NCBI RefSeq assembly: GCF_002454115.1
Contig: NZ_DKIH01000009.1
Span: forward strand, 155,196-219,195
Length of the DNA: 64,000 bases
Source: Sphingopyxis sp. UBA6723
GTDB taxonomy: Bacteria; Pseudomonadota; Alphaproteobacteria; Sphingomonadales; Sphingomonadaceae
Direction: 5' to 3'
A model generated the notes under the pieces. That model was given only the letters and a program-made list of their open reading frames with translations, was not told where the DNA came from and made no database searches. Below, piece by piece: positions 1 to 8,424 of this stretch (position 1 is the first letter of the stretch; the number at the start of each line of letters is the position of its first letter). The position numbers and the translations under genes were made by a program.

Positions 1-288
1 CAGCGCCTCTTCGACCTGTGCGATGCTTTCCTCAGCGGCCGCACGGCCAACCTCGGGCCGCGAACCCGCGCCCAGCCCTTGGGTGATCTGCGTCCCCAGT
101 TGGATGCGCCGCTCGGCGGGTGATGCGTTCAACGCCTGCGCGTCGGTATTCGCGACGATGAAATCGACCCCCTCGACCCGCGAGGCAATCATATTTGCGA
201 TGGCATTGCCGCCCGCGCCGCCGACACCGATAACCGCGATCCGCGGCTTCAGTTCGTCGACCTGTGGCGGGCCAATGTTGATGCTCAT
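1..288 (-). CDS. ftsZ: Cell division GTPase FtsZ, N-terminal part (cut by window edge)
   Basis: Tubulin-like GTPase that forms the cytoplasmic Z ring. Only the first 96 codons are present; the rest lies before base 1. The start MSINIGPPQVDELKPRIAV is followed by the glycine-rich nucleotide-binding loop VGVGGAGGNAIANM and by NTDAQAL, both typical of FtsZ. It follows ftsA on the same strand with a 153-base gap, the largest in this cluster, which leaves room for its own promoter. Family assignment is secure; the C-terminal FtsA/ZipA-binding tail cannot be checked. Confidence 0.97.
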   Translation of the reverse strand, partial: MSINIGPPQVDELKPRIAVIGVGGAGGNAIANMIASRVEGVDFIVANTDAQALNASPAERRIQLGTQITQGLGAGSRPEVGRAAAEESIAQVEEAL

Positions 289-441
289 CAATCAGTCTCC
301 CTGCAGCGGCGAACCTGTGCCGCTTCCCTCACCATGCGACCCTACCAGGCGGTGGTCCTCCCGCCTGGATTTCTTGCACCGCATTGCACTATTGTGACGC
401 GGGAATCATCCAAAAAATTAACCTTTTTTCGCGTCTCACCG
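289..441 (-). promoter_or_regulatory. ftsA-ftsZ intergenic region with hairpin and GANTC site
   Basis: This 153-base spacer separates two genes of an otherwise overlapping cluster. It holds a perfect 8-bp stem (345-352 with 361-368, CCAGGCGG/CCGCCTGG, 8-base loop) and one GAATC (403-407), a site of the GANTC type methylated by CcrM in alphaproteobacteria. In Caulobacter, ftsZ expression depends on a methylated GANTC in its promoter (established knowledge). That this region is an ftsZ promoter is inference; I could not place a clear -35/-10 pair. Confidence 0.5.
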
Positions 442-1698
442 CTAAAAGCTGCTTTTCAGCGCCGCCATCAGGCGGTGCAGGATCGATGTACTTGCCGGAC
501 GATAGACGTCCTGCGACATCATCGGCAGATCGCGCAGATCGACCGGGTCCGACGCGGCATAGAGAACCAAACCGGCCAGCGTCGCGAAAGCAGGGCCGCT
601 GTGCGCATCGGGCAGGCCATGCAGGCCGCGCGGCCTTCCAACCCGCGCGGCGCGGCCGAGTGCGCTCTGGGTGTAATCGGCAATGCCTTTCAGATCGGCG
701 CCGCCGCCGACGAGTACCACTTGGCGCCCGATTGGGCCAACGAAATGCAGATCTTTGAGCGTCCTGCCGATCTCTCCCATCATCGCGTCGAGACGTTGGC
801 GGATCACCGTCACCAACTGCGCGCGGGTGATCCGCGGAGCATCGCCGCTCGTCGGCGCTCCGGGTTCCAGCTCGATAATTTCGTTGTTATCGCGCGGGCT
901 GGCCGAGGCCGAGCCGTAAAAGCTCTGGAGCCGCTGCGCCTGACTGCGCCGGATGCCAAAGGCCGAGGCAATGTCATCGGTGATGTCGCTGGCACCAAAG
1001 GGCAGCGACGCCATTTCGACGAGCATCCCTCCGGCATAGAGCGACACTGTCGTCACCGCGGCGCCGAGCTCGACCAGCGCCACGCCCAGGTCGCGTTCCT
1101 CGTCCGACAGACAAGCGAGTCCTGCGGCGATCGGCGACGCGACAACCGCGTTGACGTCCAGATGCGCCTGCCGCACCGCCGCCTCCAGGTTCCGCACCGG
1201 CGCGCCGTCGGCCATGATGATATGAATGTCGACGCCGAGGCGGTCGGCGTGCAGCCCGATCGGGTTCTTGACCCCGGTCAGCCCGTCGAGCGTATAAAGC
1301 GCGGGCTGGGCGTGGAGGATCATCCGTCCCTCGGGATCGATCCCGGCGCGTCCTGCGGCAAGCAGGTCGTCGATATCTTCTTTCTCGATCCTGTGGCCGC
1401 CGAGTTCGCTTTCGATCGGTGCCACGTCGCTGAGCAACCCGCCGGCCGAAAAGCTGACCCAGACGTCATCGATGTTGAGCCCCGCGATCCGCTCGGCCTG
1501 TTCGATCGCCTCGCGCACGATATGCTCGGTCTGCTCCATGTCGGCGACATAGCCGCGCTGGACGCCGCGGCTTTCGCGCTGGCCGGTGCCAAGCACGTGG
1601 AGCTGGCCATCGGCGGTCTGCCCCGCGATCAGCGCACAGACCTTCCACGACCCGACATCGAGCGCGGTGATGATCTTTTCGATGCGCGGCGGGGCCAT
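442..1698 (-). CDS. ftsA: Cell division protein FtsA
   Basis: Actin-like ATPase that anchors FtsZ filaments to the inner membrane and recruits later divisome proteins. The 418-residue product has the phosphate-1 motif ALDVGSWKV at about residues 12-20 and the late adenosine motif VVLVGGGADLKGI from residue 327. It ends in a short amphipathic helix, ILHRLMAALKSSF (406-418), of the kind that binds membrane in FtsA. The ATG at 1698 is 3 bases after the ftsQ stop. Length and order (ftsQ-ftsA-ftsZ) are normal for the family. Confidence 0.97.
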   Translation of the reverse strand: MAPPRIEKIITALDVGSWKVCALIAGQTADGQLHVLGTGQRESRGVQRGYVADMEQTEHIVREAIEQAERIAGLNIDDVWVSFSAGGLLSDVAPIESELGGHRIEKEDIDDLLAAGRAGIDPEGRMILHAQPALYTLDGLTGVKNPIGLHADRLGVDIHIIMADGAPVRNLEAAVRQAHLDVNAVVASPIAAGLACLSDEERDLGVALVELGAAVTTVSLYAGGMLVEMASLPFGASDITDDIASAFGIRRSQAQRLQSFYGSASASPRDNNEIIELEPGAPTSGDAPRITRAQLVTVIRQRLDAMMGEIGRTLKDLHFVGPIGRQVVLVGGGADLKGIADYTQSALGRAARVGRPRGLHGLPDAHSGPAFATLAGLVLYAASDPVDLRDLPMMSQDVYRPASTSILHRLMAALKSSF

Positions 1699-1701
1699 GC
1701 T

Positions 1702-2640
1702 TTATCCTTCGTTCGACGCTGCGGTCGCGACGGCATCGACCGCAGCGCGCGCGTCGTCGAGCTTCGCGGGCGCCACCTGCCCCTCGTGTGGCAGACGTAG
1801 CACGAAGCGGCTCGGATCGCGCATGTCGAAACGCAATATGCCGCGCCCGAGCAAGCGGTTAGCGCCATCCAGATGCGCAAATTTGGCGAGCGCGGCTTTC
1901 GCCTCGGCCTCGCCCTCCGGCAACGACAGCGTCTCGCCGCTACGAAAGCGCAGATCCCAGCGGCGATTGCCGACCCAGGTCGCGCCCGCAAGCAATTCCT
2001 TGAGGCTGCTTGCCTCGGCCAGTAAGCGGTCGAGATCCTGCGAGCGCTGGTTCGCCTTGGGGCCGATCACCAGCGGCAGGTCGGGCATCGTTGCGACCGT
2101 GACCGGTTCGAGCACCACGCCCTTTTCGTCGATCAGCGACAGGCGGTTGTTATGCTGCCAGATCGCCGCCGGGGTGCGCTCGACGATGTCGACGACGAGC
2201 GTATCGGGCAGCCGCCGCGAGACGCGCGCGTCCTTGATCCAGCCATAACGCATCAGATCGCCGCGCACCCCGTCGAGGTCGACCGCCGCCATCGAGCGGT
2301 CCTTTTGCGCGAGGGCGATGTCGTAAACCTTCAGCCGGTCGATGCGGTCGGCGCCGACGACTTCGACCTTTTTGACCTGAAATCCGGCGCGGCCGACCGC
2401 CTGCGCATATTCCTCATGGATCTTCGCCGTCACCCCGGTCGCGTGCGCGGCCAGACCCGCGACGGCGAACAGGCTAAGCCCGATTGTCCAGTTGGCGACC
2501 TTCTGCAACCGCTGCGGGCTGATCGGCAGCGCGTTGATGATCGCGTTGAGCCGTGAGGTCTGCACCTTGCGCCGCTTCTTCGGCGTCCGCGCCGGGCGCC
2601 GCGGCGGCGAGCTGCCGCGCTTGATCCGCGTGTTACTCAT
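1702..2640 (-). CDS. ftsQ: Cell division protein FtsQ
   Basis: Bitopic divisome protein linking cytoplasmic and periplasmic division factors. The 312 residues comprise an Arg/Lys- and Pro-rich cytoplasmic tail (1-45), one membrane span (about 51-70), a POTRA domain (about 88-160, with VEVVGADRID and the RLPDTLVVDIVER strand) and the periplasmic beta domain. The ATG at 2640 overlaps the ddl stop as ATGA, so translation is probably coupled. The long basic N-terminus is common in alphaproteobacterial FtsQ. Confidence 0.95.
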   Translation of the reverse strand: MSNTRIKRGSSPPRRPARTPKKRRKVQTSRLNAIINALPISPQRLQKVANWTIGLSLFAVAGLAAHATGVTAKIHEEYAQAVGRAGFQVKKVEVVGADRIDRLKVYDIALAQKDRSMAAVDLDGVRGDLMRYGWIKDARVSRRLPDTLVVDIVERTPAAIWQHNNRLSLIDEKGVVLEPVTVATMPDLPLVIGPKANQRSQDLDRLLAEASSLKELLAGATWVGNRRWDLRFRSGETLSLPEGEAEAKAALAKFAHLDGANRLLGRGILRFDMRDPSRFVLRLPHEGQVAPAKLDDARAAVDAVATAASNEG

Positions 2641-3560
2641 AACGCTTCCCCCACGATGCGTTCGACCAGTTCGGCATAGTCCATGCCCACAGCCCGCCCC
2701 TGTTCGGGTACCAGACTGAGCGGCGTCATTCCCGGCTGGGTGTTAACTTCGAGCAGATAGATGCCCGCCAAACCATGCTCGTCGTCCCAGCGGAAATCGG
2801 AGCGCGAGGCGCCCTTGCAGCCGAGCAGGCGGTGCGATTGCAGCGCCAGATCTTTCATCCGCTGCGCGACTTCCTCCGGGACATCGGCGGGGCACACATG
2901 TTCGGTGAGGCCGTCGGTATATTTGGCGTCATAATCGTAAAAGCCCGACTTGACGCGCAGCTCGGTCACCGCGAGCGCTTGATCGCCCAGCACCGCAACG
3001 GTCAGCTCGCGCCCCTTGATGAAGGGTTCGGCAAGCAGGCGGTCGAACTCCTGCCACGGACCGACGGCTTCGCGCGCGATCGGGTTGCCGTAATTGCTGT
3101 CGTCCTTGACGATGGCGACCCCAACCGACGAGCCCTCGTTGACGGGCTTCAGCACATAGGGGCGCGGCAAGGGGTCGATGGAATAGAGGCTTTCGCTGTC
3201 GACCATGGTCCCCGTCGGCATCGGAATACCATGCGGCACCAGCGCCTGCTTCGTCAATTCCTTGTCGATCGCGATCACCGAAGTGACGAGGCCGCTATGG
3301 GTATATTTCAGCCCCATCAGGTCGAGCATACCCTGCACCGTCCCGTCCTCGCCGGGAACGCCGTGGAGCGCGTTGAAAACGACATCGGGCTTGGCCTCGG
3401 CGAGCCGCTGCGCGACGTCGCGGTCCATGTCGATGCGCGTAACCTTGTGGCCGCGCGATTCCAGCGCGTCGGCGACGCCATTGCCGCTCATCAGCGACAC
3501 TTCGCGTTCAGCCGACCAGCCACCCATCAGGACGGCGACATGCCATGGACCCCGGCTCAC
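2637..3560 (-). CDS. ddl: D-alanine--D-alanine ligase
   Basis: Cytoplasmic ATP-grasp ligase that makes D-Ala-D-Ala for MurF. The sequence shows VAVLMGGWSAEREVSLMSG near the N-terminus, EGSSVGVAIVKDD, KGRELTVAVLG and the metal-binding stretch LLEVNTQPGMTPLSLVP. I chose the GTG at 3560 (307 residues) because it overlaps the murB stop as GTGA, the pattern seen across this cluster, and matches the usual DdlB length. An ATG at 3590 would add 10 residues and overlap murB by 34 bases. Confidence 0.95.
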   Translation of the reverse strand: MSRGPWHVAVLMGGWSAEREVSLMSGNGVADALESRGHKVTRIDMDRDVAQRLAEAKPDVVFNALHGVPGEDGTVQGMLDLMGLKYTHSGLVTSVIAIDKELTKQALVPHGIPMPTGTMVDSESLYSIDPLPRPYVLKPVNEGSSVGVAIVKDDSNYGNPIAREAVGPWQEFDRLLAEPFIKGRELTVAVLGDQALAVTELRVKSGFYDYDAKYTDGLTEHVCPADVPEEVAQRMKDLALQSHRLLGCKGASRSDFRWDDEHGLAGIYLLEVNTQPGMTPLSLVPEQGRAVGMDYAELVERIVGEAL

Positions 3561-4456
3561 TTCGCCACTCCCACGCGCTGTATTTCCCATTGCAAATCCA
3601 CGCCGCTCTTGTCCTTGACCCGTCGGCGGACTTCCTCACCGAGGGCTTCGATGTCGGCGCTCGTCGCCTCACCGGTGTTGATCAGAAAATTGGTGTGCTT
3701 TTCGCTGACCTGCGCGCCGCCGACCGCGAAGCCGCGGCAGCCGGCCTCGTCGACGAGCTGCCACGCCTTGTGGGCCTCCGGATTTTTGAAGGTCGAGCCG
3801 CCGGTTTTCGAGCGCAGCGGCTGCGACGCTTCGCGGCTGGCCGAGATGCGGTCCATTTCGGCCTGGATCGCCGCGGGTTCGCCGGGTCGACCGCGGAAGG
3901 TCGCGCCGATCACCACCGCGCCCTCAGGCAGTTCGCTGTGGCGATAGGTGTAGCCAAGGTCGGCGAGCGGCAGCGTCTTGCGCTCGCCCGAGCGAAGCAC
4001 GACGTCGGCGTCGATCAGGATATCTTTAACCTCACCGCCATAGGCGCCGCCGTTCATGCGCACGAAGCCACCGACGGTGCCGGGGATCGAGCGGAGGAAT
4101 TCCATGCCGGCAATGCCCGCATCGCGCGCGGTCGAGGAGACGAGAATGCCGGAGGCGCCCCCGCCGCAGCGCAGCGTCGTCGCGTCGATCGCTTCGACTT
4201 TCGCGAAAGCCTTGCCTAGCCGGATGACGACACCGGGAAAGCCGCCATCGCGGACGATCAGGTTCGAGCCGAGGCCGAGCGCCATCACGGGGACAGCGGG
4301 ATCAAGATCGCGCAGGAAATCGGCGAGGTCGTCGGCATCTTTCGGTTCGAACAGCCACTCGGCGGGGCCGCCCGATTTGAACCAGACGAGCGGTGCGAGG
4401 GGTGCTTGCGGGGTGAGTTTGCCGCGCACGGCGGGGAGGGTGGCGAGGTCGCTCAC
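3557..4456 (-). CDS. murB: UDP-N-acetylenolpyruvoylglucosamine reductase MurB
   Basis: FAD enzyme that reduces UDP-GlcNAc-enolpyruvate to UDP-MurNAc. Motifs include the FAD-binding GLGSNLIVRDGGFPG, the region SIPGTVGGFVRMNGGAYGGE and SKTGGSTFKNP. The start is a GTG at 4456 with an AAGGGG Shine-Dalgarno about 7 bases upstream, giving 299 residues. The open frame runs upstream to 4933, but that extension is only the shadow of murC and the repeat between them. murB is one of the few genes here that does not overlap its upstream neighbour. Confidence 0.95.
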   Translation of the reverse strand: MSDLATLPAVRGKLTPQAPLAPLVWFKSGGPAEWLFEPKDADDLADFLRDLDPAVPVMALGLGSNLIVRDGGFPGVVIRLGKAFAKVEAIDATTLRCGGGASGILVSSTARDAGIAGMEFLRSIPGTVGGFVRMNGGAYGGEVKDILIDADVVLRSGERKTLPLADLGYTYRHSELPEGAVVIGATFRGRPGEPAAIQAEMDRISASREASQPLRSKTGGSTFKNPEAHKAWQLVDEAGCRGFAVGGAQVSEKHTNFLINTGEATSADIEALGEEVRRRVKDKSGVDLQWEIQRVGVAK

Positions 4457-4471
4457 AACGGCACCCCTTCC

Positions 4472-4545
4472 CCGTTCGTCCCGAGCGAAGTCGAGGGACG
4501 TCTGGCGCGGCGCTGGCGTGTCTCGACTTCGCTCGACACGAACGG
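4472..4545. repeat. Palindromic repeat, family 1 (copy a), between murC and murB
   Basis: The left arm CCGTTCGTCCCGAGCGAAGT is mirrored on the right by CTTCGCTCGACACGAACGG, about 74 bases overall. The same arms recur at 26274-26355 and 55810-55891, and a copy is cut at 63978-64000. It fills most of the only sizeable gap inside the mur part of the dcw operon, just upstream of the murB Shine-Dalgarno, so it would form a hairpin in the polycistronic mRNA. Confidence 0.85.
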
Positions 4546-4571
4546 AGGTGGGATGGGAACGGAGAAGTTTT

Positions 4572-6008
4572 TCATCCCGCCCCCTCCACTGCGCTCGCCA
4601 GACCCGCCGCCATCTTGGTGATATCGCCCGCGCCAAGGCAAATGACCATATCGCCCGCGCCCAGATCGCCCGCCTCAATGCTGGCCGCAATGGCTGAGGC
4701 CAACGCCCCAGCGTCCGCAACAACACTCGCCTGCCGATGCCCGCGGTCGCGTAACCCCGCGACCAGCTCGTCCGACGACACGCCGTCGATCGGCGTCTCG
4801 CCCGCGGCATAGACGGGCAGCGCCAGCACGATATCGGCGTCGTTAAACGCCTGCTGGAAATCGTCCATATGGTCGCGCAAGCGCGTGAAGCGGTGCGGCT
4901 GGACGACGCCGACGACGCGCCCTGCCCCGACACCTTCGCGCGCCGCCGACAGCACCGCGCGGATTTCGACCGGGTGGTGGGCGTAGTCGTCGATCACCGT
5001 AACCACCCCGCCCTCGACCGCGATCTCGCCGACCTTGGTGAAACGCCGCTTGACCCCGGCGAAACCGTTGAAGCCCGACACGATCTTGTCGTCCGACACG
5101 CCCATGTGCAGCGCCACGGCAATCGCGGCGAGCGAGTTCTGGACATTGTGGCGCCCCGACATCGGCAGATGGATGCCCTCGATCGTCCGGCTATTGCCGT
5201 CGCGGTCGCGCACAACGACGTCGAAGCGATTGCCGTCGGGGCCGGGCACCACATTGGTGCCGCGCACGTCGGCTTGGGCGGAGAAGCCATAGGTCACGAT
5301 CCGCCGGTCGCGGATGCGCGGGATGATCGCCTGCACCTCGGGATGGTCGAGGCAAAGCATCGCGGCGCCATAGAACGGGACGTTCTCGATAAACTCGACG
5401 AAGGCGTCCTTGATCGCGTCGAAGCTGCCATAATGGTCGAGATGTTCGGGATCGATGTTGGTGACGACCGCGATCGTGCCGTCGAGGCGCAGGAAGCTGC
5501 CGTCGCTCTCATCGGCCTCGACCACCATCCAGTCGCTGGCACCGAGCCGCGCGTTCGACCCATAATTGTTGATGATACCGCCGTTGATCACCGTCGGATC
5601 GATCCCGCCCGCATCAAGCAACGCCGCGACCAGGCTGGTCGTCGTCGTCTTGCCGTGGGTGCCAGCAATGGCGACGGTCGATTTCAGCCGCATCAGTTCG
5701 GCGAGCATTTCGGCGCGGCGGACGAGCGGAATGCGCTGCGCGAGCGCGGCCTCGACCTCCGGATTGCCACGCTTGACCGCGGTCGAGGTGACGACCACTG
5801 CCACGCCGTCGACGTTCGCGGCATCATGGCCGATCGCGACCTTGATCCCGCGTTTGCGCAGGCCTTCAATGACATAGCCATCGGCGATATCGCTGCCCTG
5901 CACCTGATAGCCCAGATTGTGCATCACCTCGGCGATCCCGGACATGCCGATGCCGCCGATGCCGATGAAGTGGATGGGGCCGATGTCGGTCGCAACGCCG
6001 CGCATCAT
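4572..6008 (-). CDS. murC: UDP-N-acetylmuramate--L-alanine ligase MurC
   Basis: First amino-acid ligase of the peptidoglycan precursor pathway, cytoplasmic and ATP-dependent. It has the N-terminal Rossmann motif HFIGIGGIGMSGIAEVM, the P-loop GTHGKTTTT at residues 116-124, and the Mur ligase central and C-terminal domains (DDYAHHPVEI). It is 478 residues long, normal for MurC. The ATG at 6008 overlaps the murG stop as ATGA; a second ATG follows directly at 6005. Confidence 0.97.
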   Translation of the reverse strand: MMRGVATDIGPIHFIGIGGIGMSGIAEVMHNLGYQVQGSDIADGYVIEGLRKRGIKVAIGHDAANVDGVAVVVTSTAVKRGNPEVEAALAQRIPLVRRAEMLAELMRLKSTVAIAGTHGKTTTTSLVAALLDAGGIDPTVINGGIINNYGSNARLGASDWMVVEADESDGSFLRLDGTIAVVTNIDPEHLDHYGSFDAIKDAFVEFIENVPFYGAAMLCLDHPEVQAIIPRIRDRRIVTYGFSAQADVRGTNVVPGPDGNRFDVVVRDRDGNSRTIEGIHLPMSGRHNVQNSLAAIAVALHMGVSDDKIVSGFNGFAGVKRRFTKVGEIAVEGGVVTVIDDYAHHPVEIRAVLSAAREGVGAGRVVGVVQPHRFTRLRDHMDDFQQAFNDADIVLALPVYAAGETPIDGVSSDELVAGLRDRGHRQASVVADAGALASAIAASIEAGDLGAGDMVICLGAGDITKMAAGLASAVEGAG

Positions 6009-7189
6009 TCGCCTCCCATGCGCGCCGACGCCATGCCGGTTGCGGCGGCACGCTGGCCCGACGGCGCCCCGACGCGGATGACGTCCATCATCGGCGGCGC
6101 GGCGAGCGATTCGACGAGGTCGGCGAGGTCGCGCGTCGCGTCGGGCAGGCCGCAGCTTGCGGCGCGCGCGGCGGCGTTTTCCAGCGCGCCGGGTTCGAGC
6201 GCCATGCGCTGGATCTGCTTGGCGAGTTCGCTGGCGGTGAATTGCGGCTGCGGGATCGAGCGCGCCCCGCCCGCCTGCACCATATCCACGACATTATAGG
6301 TCTGGTGATTGTCCATCGCGTGCGGATAGGGCACGAAGATCGCTGGCCGCCCGGCGCAGGCCAGCTCGGCCACGGTCGACGCCCCGGCGCGCGCGATCAC
6401 CAGATGCGCCCAGCGCAGCCGCTCGGGGAAATCGGCGATATAGGTCGCGCATTCGGCGGCAACTCCCATGTCGGCATATTTCCGGCGCACTTCGTCCAGA
6501 TCGGCGTCGCGGCACTGCTGCACCACCTGCAACCGGTCGAGTAGCGCGCGGGGCAGCATCGCGATCGCGGCGGGGACGACATCGCTGAGCACCGTCGCGC
6601 CCAGACTGCCGCCGACCACGAGCAGGCGGAAAATGCCGTCCTCGGTCAGCGGCGGAAAACCTTCCTCGCGGATCGCGATGATCTCGTCGCGCACCGGATT
6701 GCCGGTGATATGCTTCTTCAACTCGTGCCCTGCCGGGTAGCGCTGGATGTTATGATAGGCGACCGCGACCGCATCGACCCGCGGCGCCATCATCCGGTTG
6801 ACCCGGCCGAGCACGGCATTTTGTTCGTGCAGCACGCGCGGCCGTTTCGTCGCGCCCGCGGCGAGCAGGCTGGGCAGCGACGGATAGCCGCCAAAGCCGA
6901 CGACGACGGCGGGATCGAAGTCGCGGATCAGGTCGATCGCCATGCGGCGCCCCTTGAAGATCGCCAGCGCCGCCTTGACCCAACCGACCGGCCCGCCCGA
7001 GACCCGGCCCGCAGGCAGCACATGCGTCTCCATTTCGTGCGGTGCGCCGGGGATGCGCAGGCCACGGTCGTCGCTGACCAGCGCCACGCGGTGGCCGCGC
7101 GAAATCAGCTCGCCCGCGAGGGCATAGGCGGGCAGCATATGGCCCCCCGTCCCACCGGCGGCGAGCAGATAGTGGCGGGTTGCAGTCAT
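6005..7189 (-). CDS. murG: Lipid II synthase MurG
   Basis: UDP-GlcNAc transferase (GT28) that converts lipid I to lipid II at the cytoplasmic face of the inner membrane. Seen: LLAAGGTGGHMLPA at the N-terminus, VVGFGGYPSLPSLLAA, the HEQNAVLGRVNR motif and the donor-site run ARAGASTVAELACAGRPAIF. The product has 394 residues, slightly longer than E. coli MurG because of a C-terminal tail. Its start overlaps the ftsW stop (ATGA) and its end overlaps murC. Confidence 0.97.
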   Translation of the reverse strand: MTATRHYLLAAGGTGGHMLPAYALAGELISRGHRVALVSDDRGLRIPGAPHEMETHVLPAGRVSGGPVGWVKAALAIFKGRRMAIDLIRDFDPAVVVGFGGYPSLPSLLAAGATKRPRVLHEQNAVLGRVNRMMAPRVDAVAVAYHNIQRYPAGHELKKHITGNPVRDEIIAIREEGFPPLTEDGIFRLLVVGGSLGATVLSDVVPAAIAMLPRALLDRLQVVQQCRDADLDEVRRKYADMGVAAECATYIADFPERLRWAHLVIARAGASTVAELACAGRPAIFVPYPHAMDNHQTYNVVDMVQAGGARSIPQPQFTASELAKQIQRMALEPGALENAAARAASCGLPDATRDLADLVESLAAPPMMDVIRVGAPSGQRAAATGMASARMGGE

Positions 7190-8424
7190 TTCTTGTTCCA
7201 GTTGCGGGTCATCGACACCCGCGCCGCATAGGGGTTTCGCCGGGTCAGCGACAAGAGCAAACCCATGCCGATCGACAGCGCGATGAACGACGAACCGCCA
7301 TAGCTGATGAACGGCAAGGTCATCCCCTTCGACGGGAAGATCTGCGTGTTCACCGCCATATTGATCACCGCCTGCCCGCCAAACTGCGCGATCAGCGCTG
7401 CGACCGCGAGGATCAGGAAACTATCCTCTTCGTCGAGCAGGCGCACCAGCACGCGCACGATGATCGCGAGATAGAGGATCGCGATCGCGATGCACGCGAT
7501 CATCCCGAATTCCTCACCGATGACCGAGAAGATATAGTCGGTGTGTGCTTCGGGCAGCTGAAATTTGGCCAGCCCCGCCCCCGGCCCGGTGCCGATCAGC
7601 CCGCCCGCGGTCAGCGTCGCATGCGCCTTGTCGACCTGAAAGCTGTCACCCTCGGCGAACAGCCAGATATTGATGCGCTGCTGCGCCACGGGGTAAAAGA
7701 AATAGGCGAGGATGATGCCGACGACACCGGTCGCCGCGAGCATCCCCATGATCCGCATCGACAGCCCGGCGACCAGCACGAGCACCAGCCAGGTCGCGGC
7801 AAAGATGACCGTCTGGCCCAGATCGGGCTGGCCCATCAGCAACACCGCGATGACCCCGGTCAGCACAAAGCTGAGCGGAACCACCGGCAGGCTCTGATCG
7901 TGCAGCCGCAGCGACAATATCCACGCCAGCGACACCGCGAAGAAGGGCTTCAGAAATTCCGATGGTTGCAGCCGGAACATACCGCTGCCGATCCACCGCT
8001 GCGCGCCGTTCACTGTGGTGCCGAACAGGGGCACCAGGAACAGCAGGAACAGAAAGATGATCGTGCCATAAATCGCAAAGCGCCGCGCCTGCGCCTTGGG
8101 CAGCATCGACACCGCCAGCATTACCGGCACCCCGACGATCACCCACATCAGCTGGCGATAGAAATAATAAAGCGGATCAAGCGAGGCGGTGCTGGTGGAC
8201 AATTTCTGTGCCGCAACGGGCGAGGCCGCAGCGACCGCAACCAACCCAATCGCAACGAGCATCGAAACGAGCAGCAGCAGGACGCGGTCGATTTCCCAGA
8301 ACCACAGGCCCAGCGGGGTGCGGTCGGCGCGGCTGAGGCGCGGGCCGCGGCGCTTGGCGGGGCGCGTCGTCGCGATCACCGGCCGTTCGGTCGTGGCGTC
8401 CATATTGTCCATTCCCCCGCTCAT
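7186..8424 (-). CDS. ftsW: Septal peptidoglycan polymerase FtsW (SEDS)
   Basis: Polytopic SEDS glycosyltransferase that works with the transpeptidase FtsI. The 412 residues have a soluble N-terminal tail of about 45 residues, then roughly ten hydrophobic segments. Family motifs include QPSEFLKPFFAV, the HTDYIFSVIGEEFG loop and GMTLPFISYGGSS. It sits between murD and murG as in most dcw clusters and overlaps both by four bases. RodA is a paralogue, but the context favours FtsW. Confidence 0.95.
   Translation of the reverse strand: MSGGMDNMDATTERPVIATTRPAKRRGPRLSRADRTPLGLWFWEIDRVLLLLVSMLVAIGLVAVAAASPVAAQKLSTSTASLDPLYYFYRQLMWVIVGVPVMLAVSMLPKAQARRFAIYGTIIFLFLLFLVPLFGTTVNGAQRWIGSGMFRLQPSEFLKPFFAVSLAWILSLRLHDQSLPVVPLSFVLTGVIAVLLMGQPDLGQTVIFAATWLVLVLVAGLSMRIMGMLAATGVVGIILAYFFYPVAQQRINIWLFAEGDSFQVDKAHATLTAGGLIGTGPGAGLAKFQLPEAHTDYIFSVIGEEFGMIACIAIAILYLAIIVRVLVRLLDEEDSFLILAVAALIAQFGGQAVINMAVNTQIFPSKGMTLPFISYGGSSFIALSIGMGLLLSLTRRNPYAARVSMTRNWNKK

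Noticed and set aside
334..1800. Long plus-strand ORF over ftsA
   Set aside because: Shadow of ftsA on the opposite strand: Arg/His-rich, no family match, no Shine-Dalgarno. The same applies to the long antisense ORFs at 4869-6299, 7180-8475, 13574-15148, 33897-36536 and 41909-43510.
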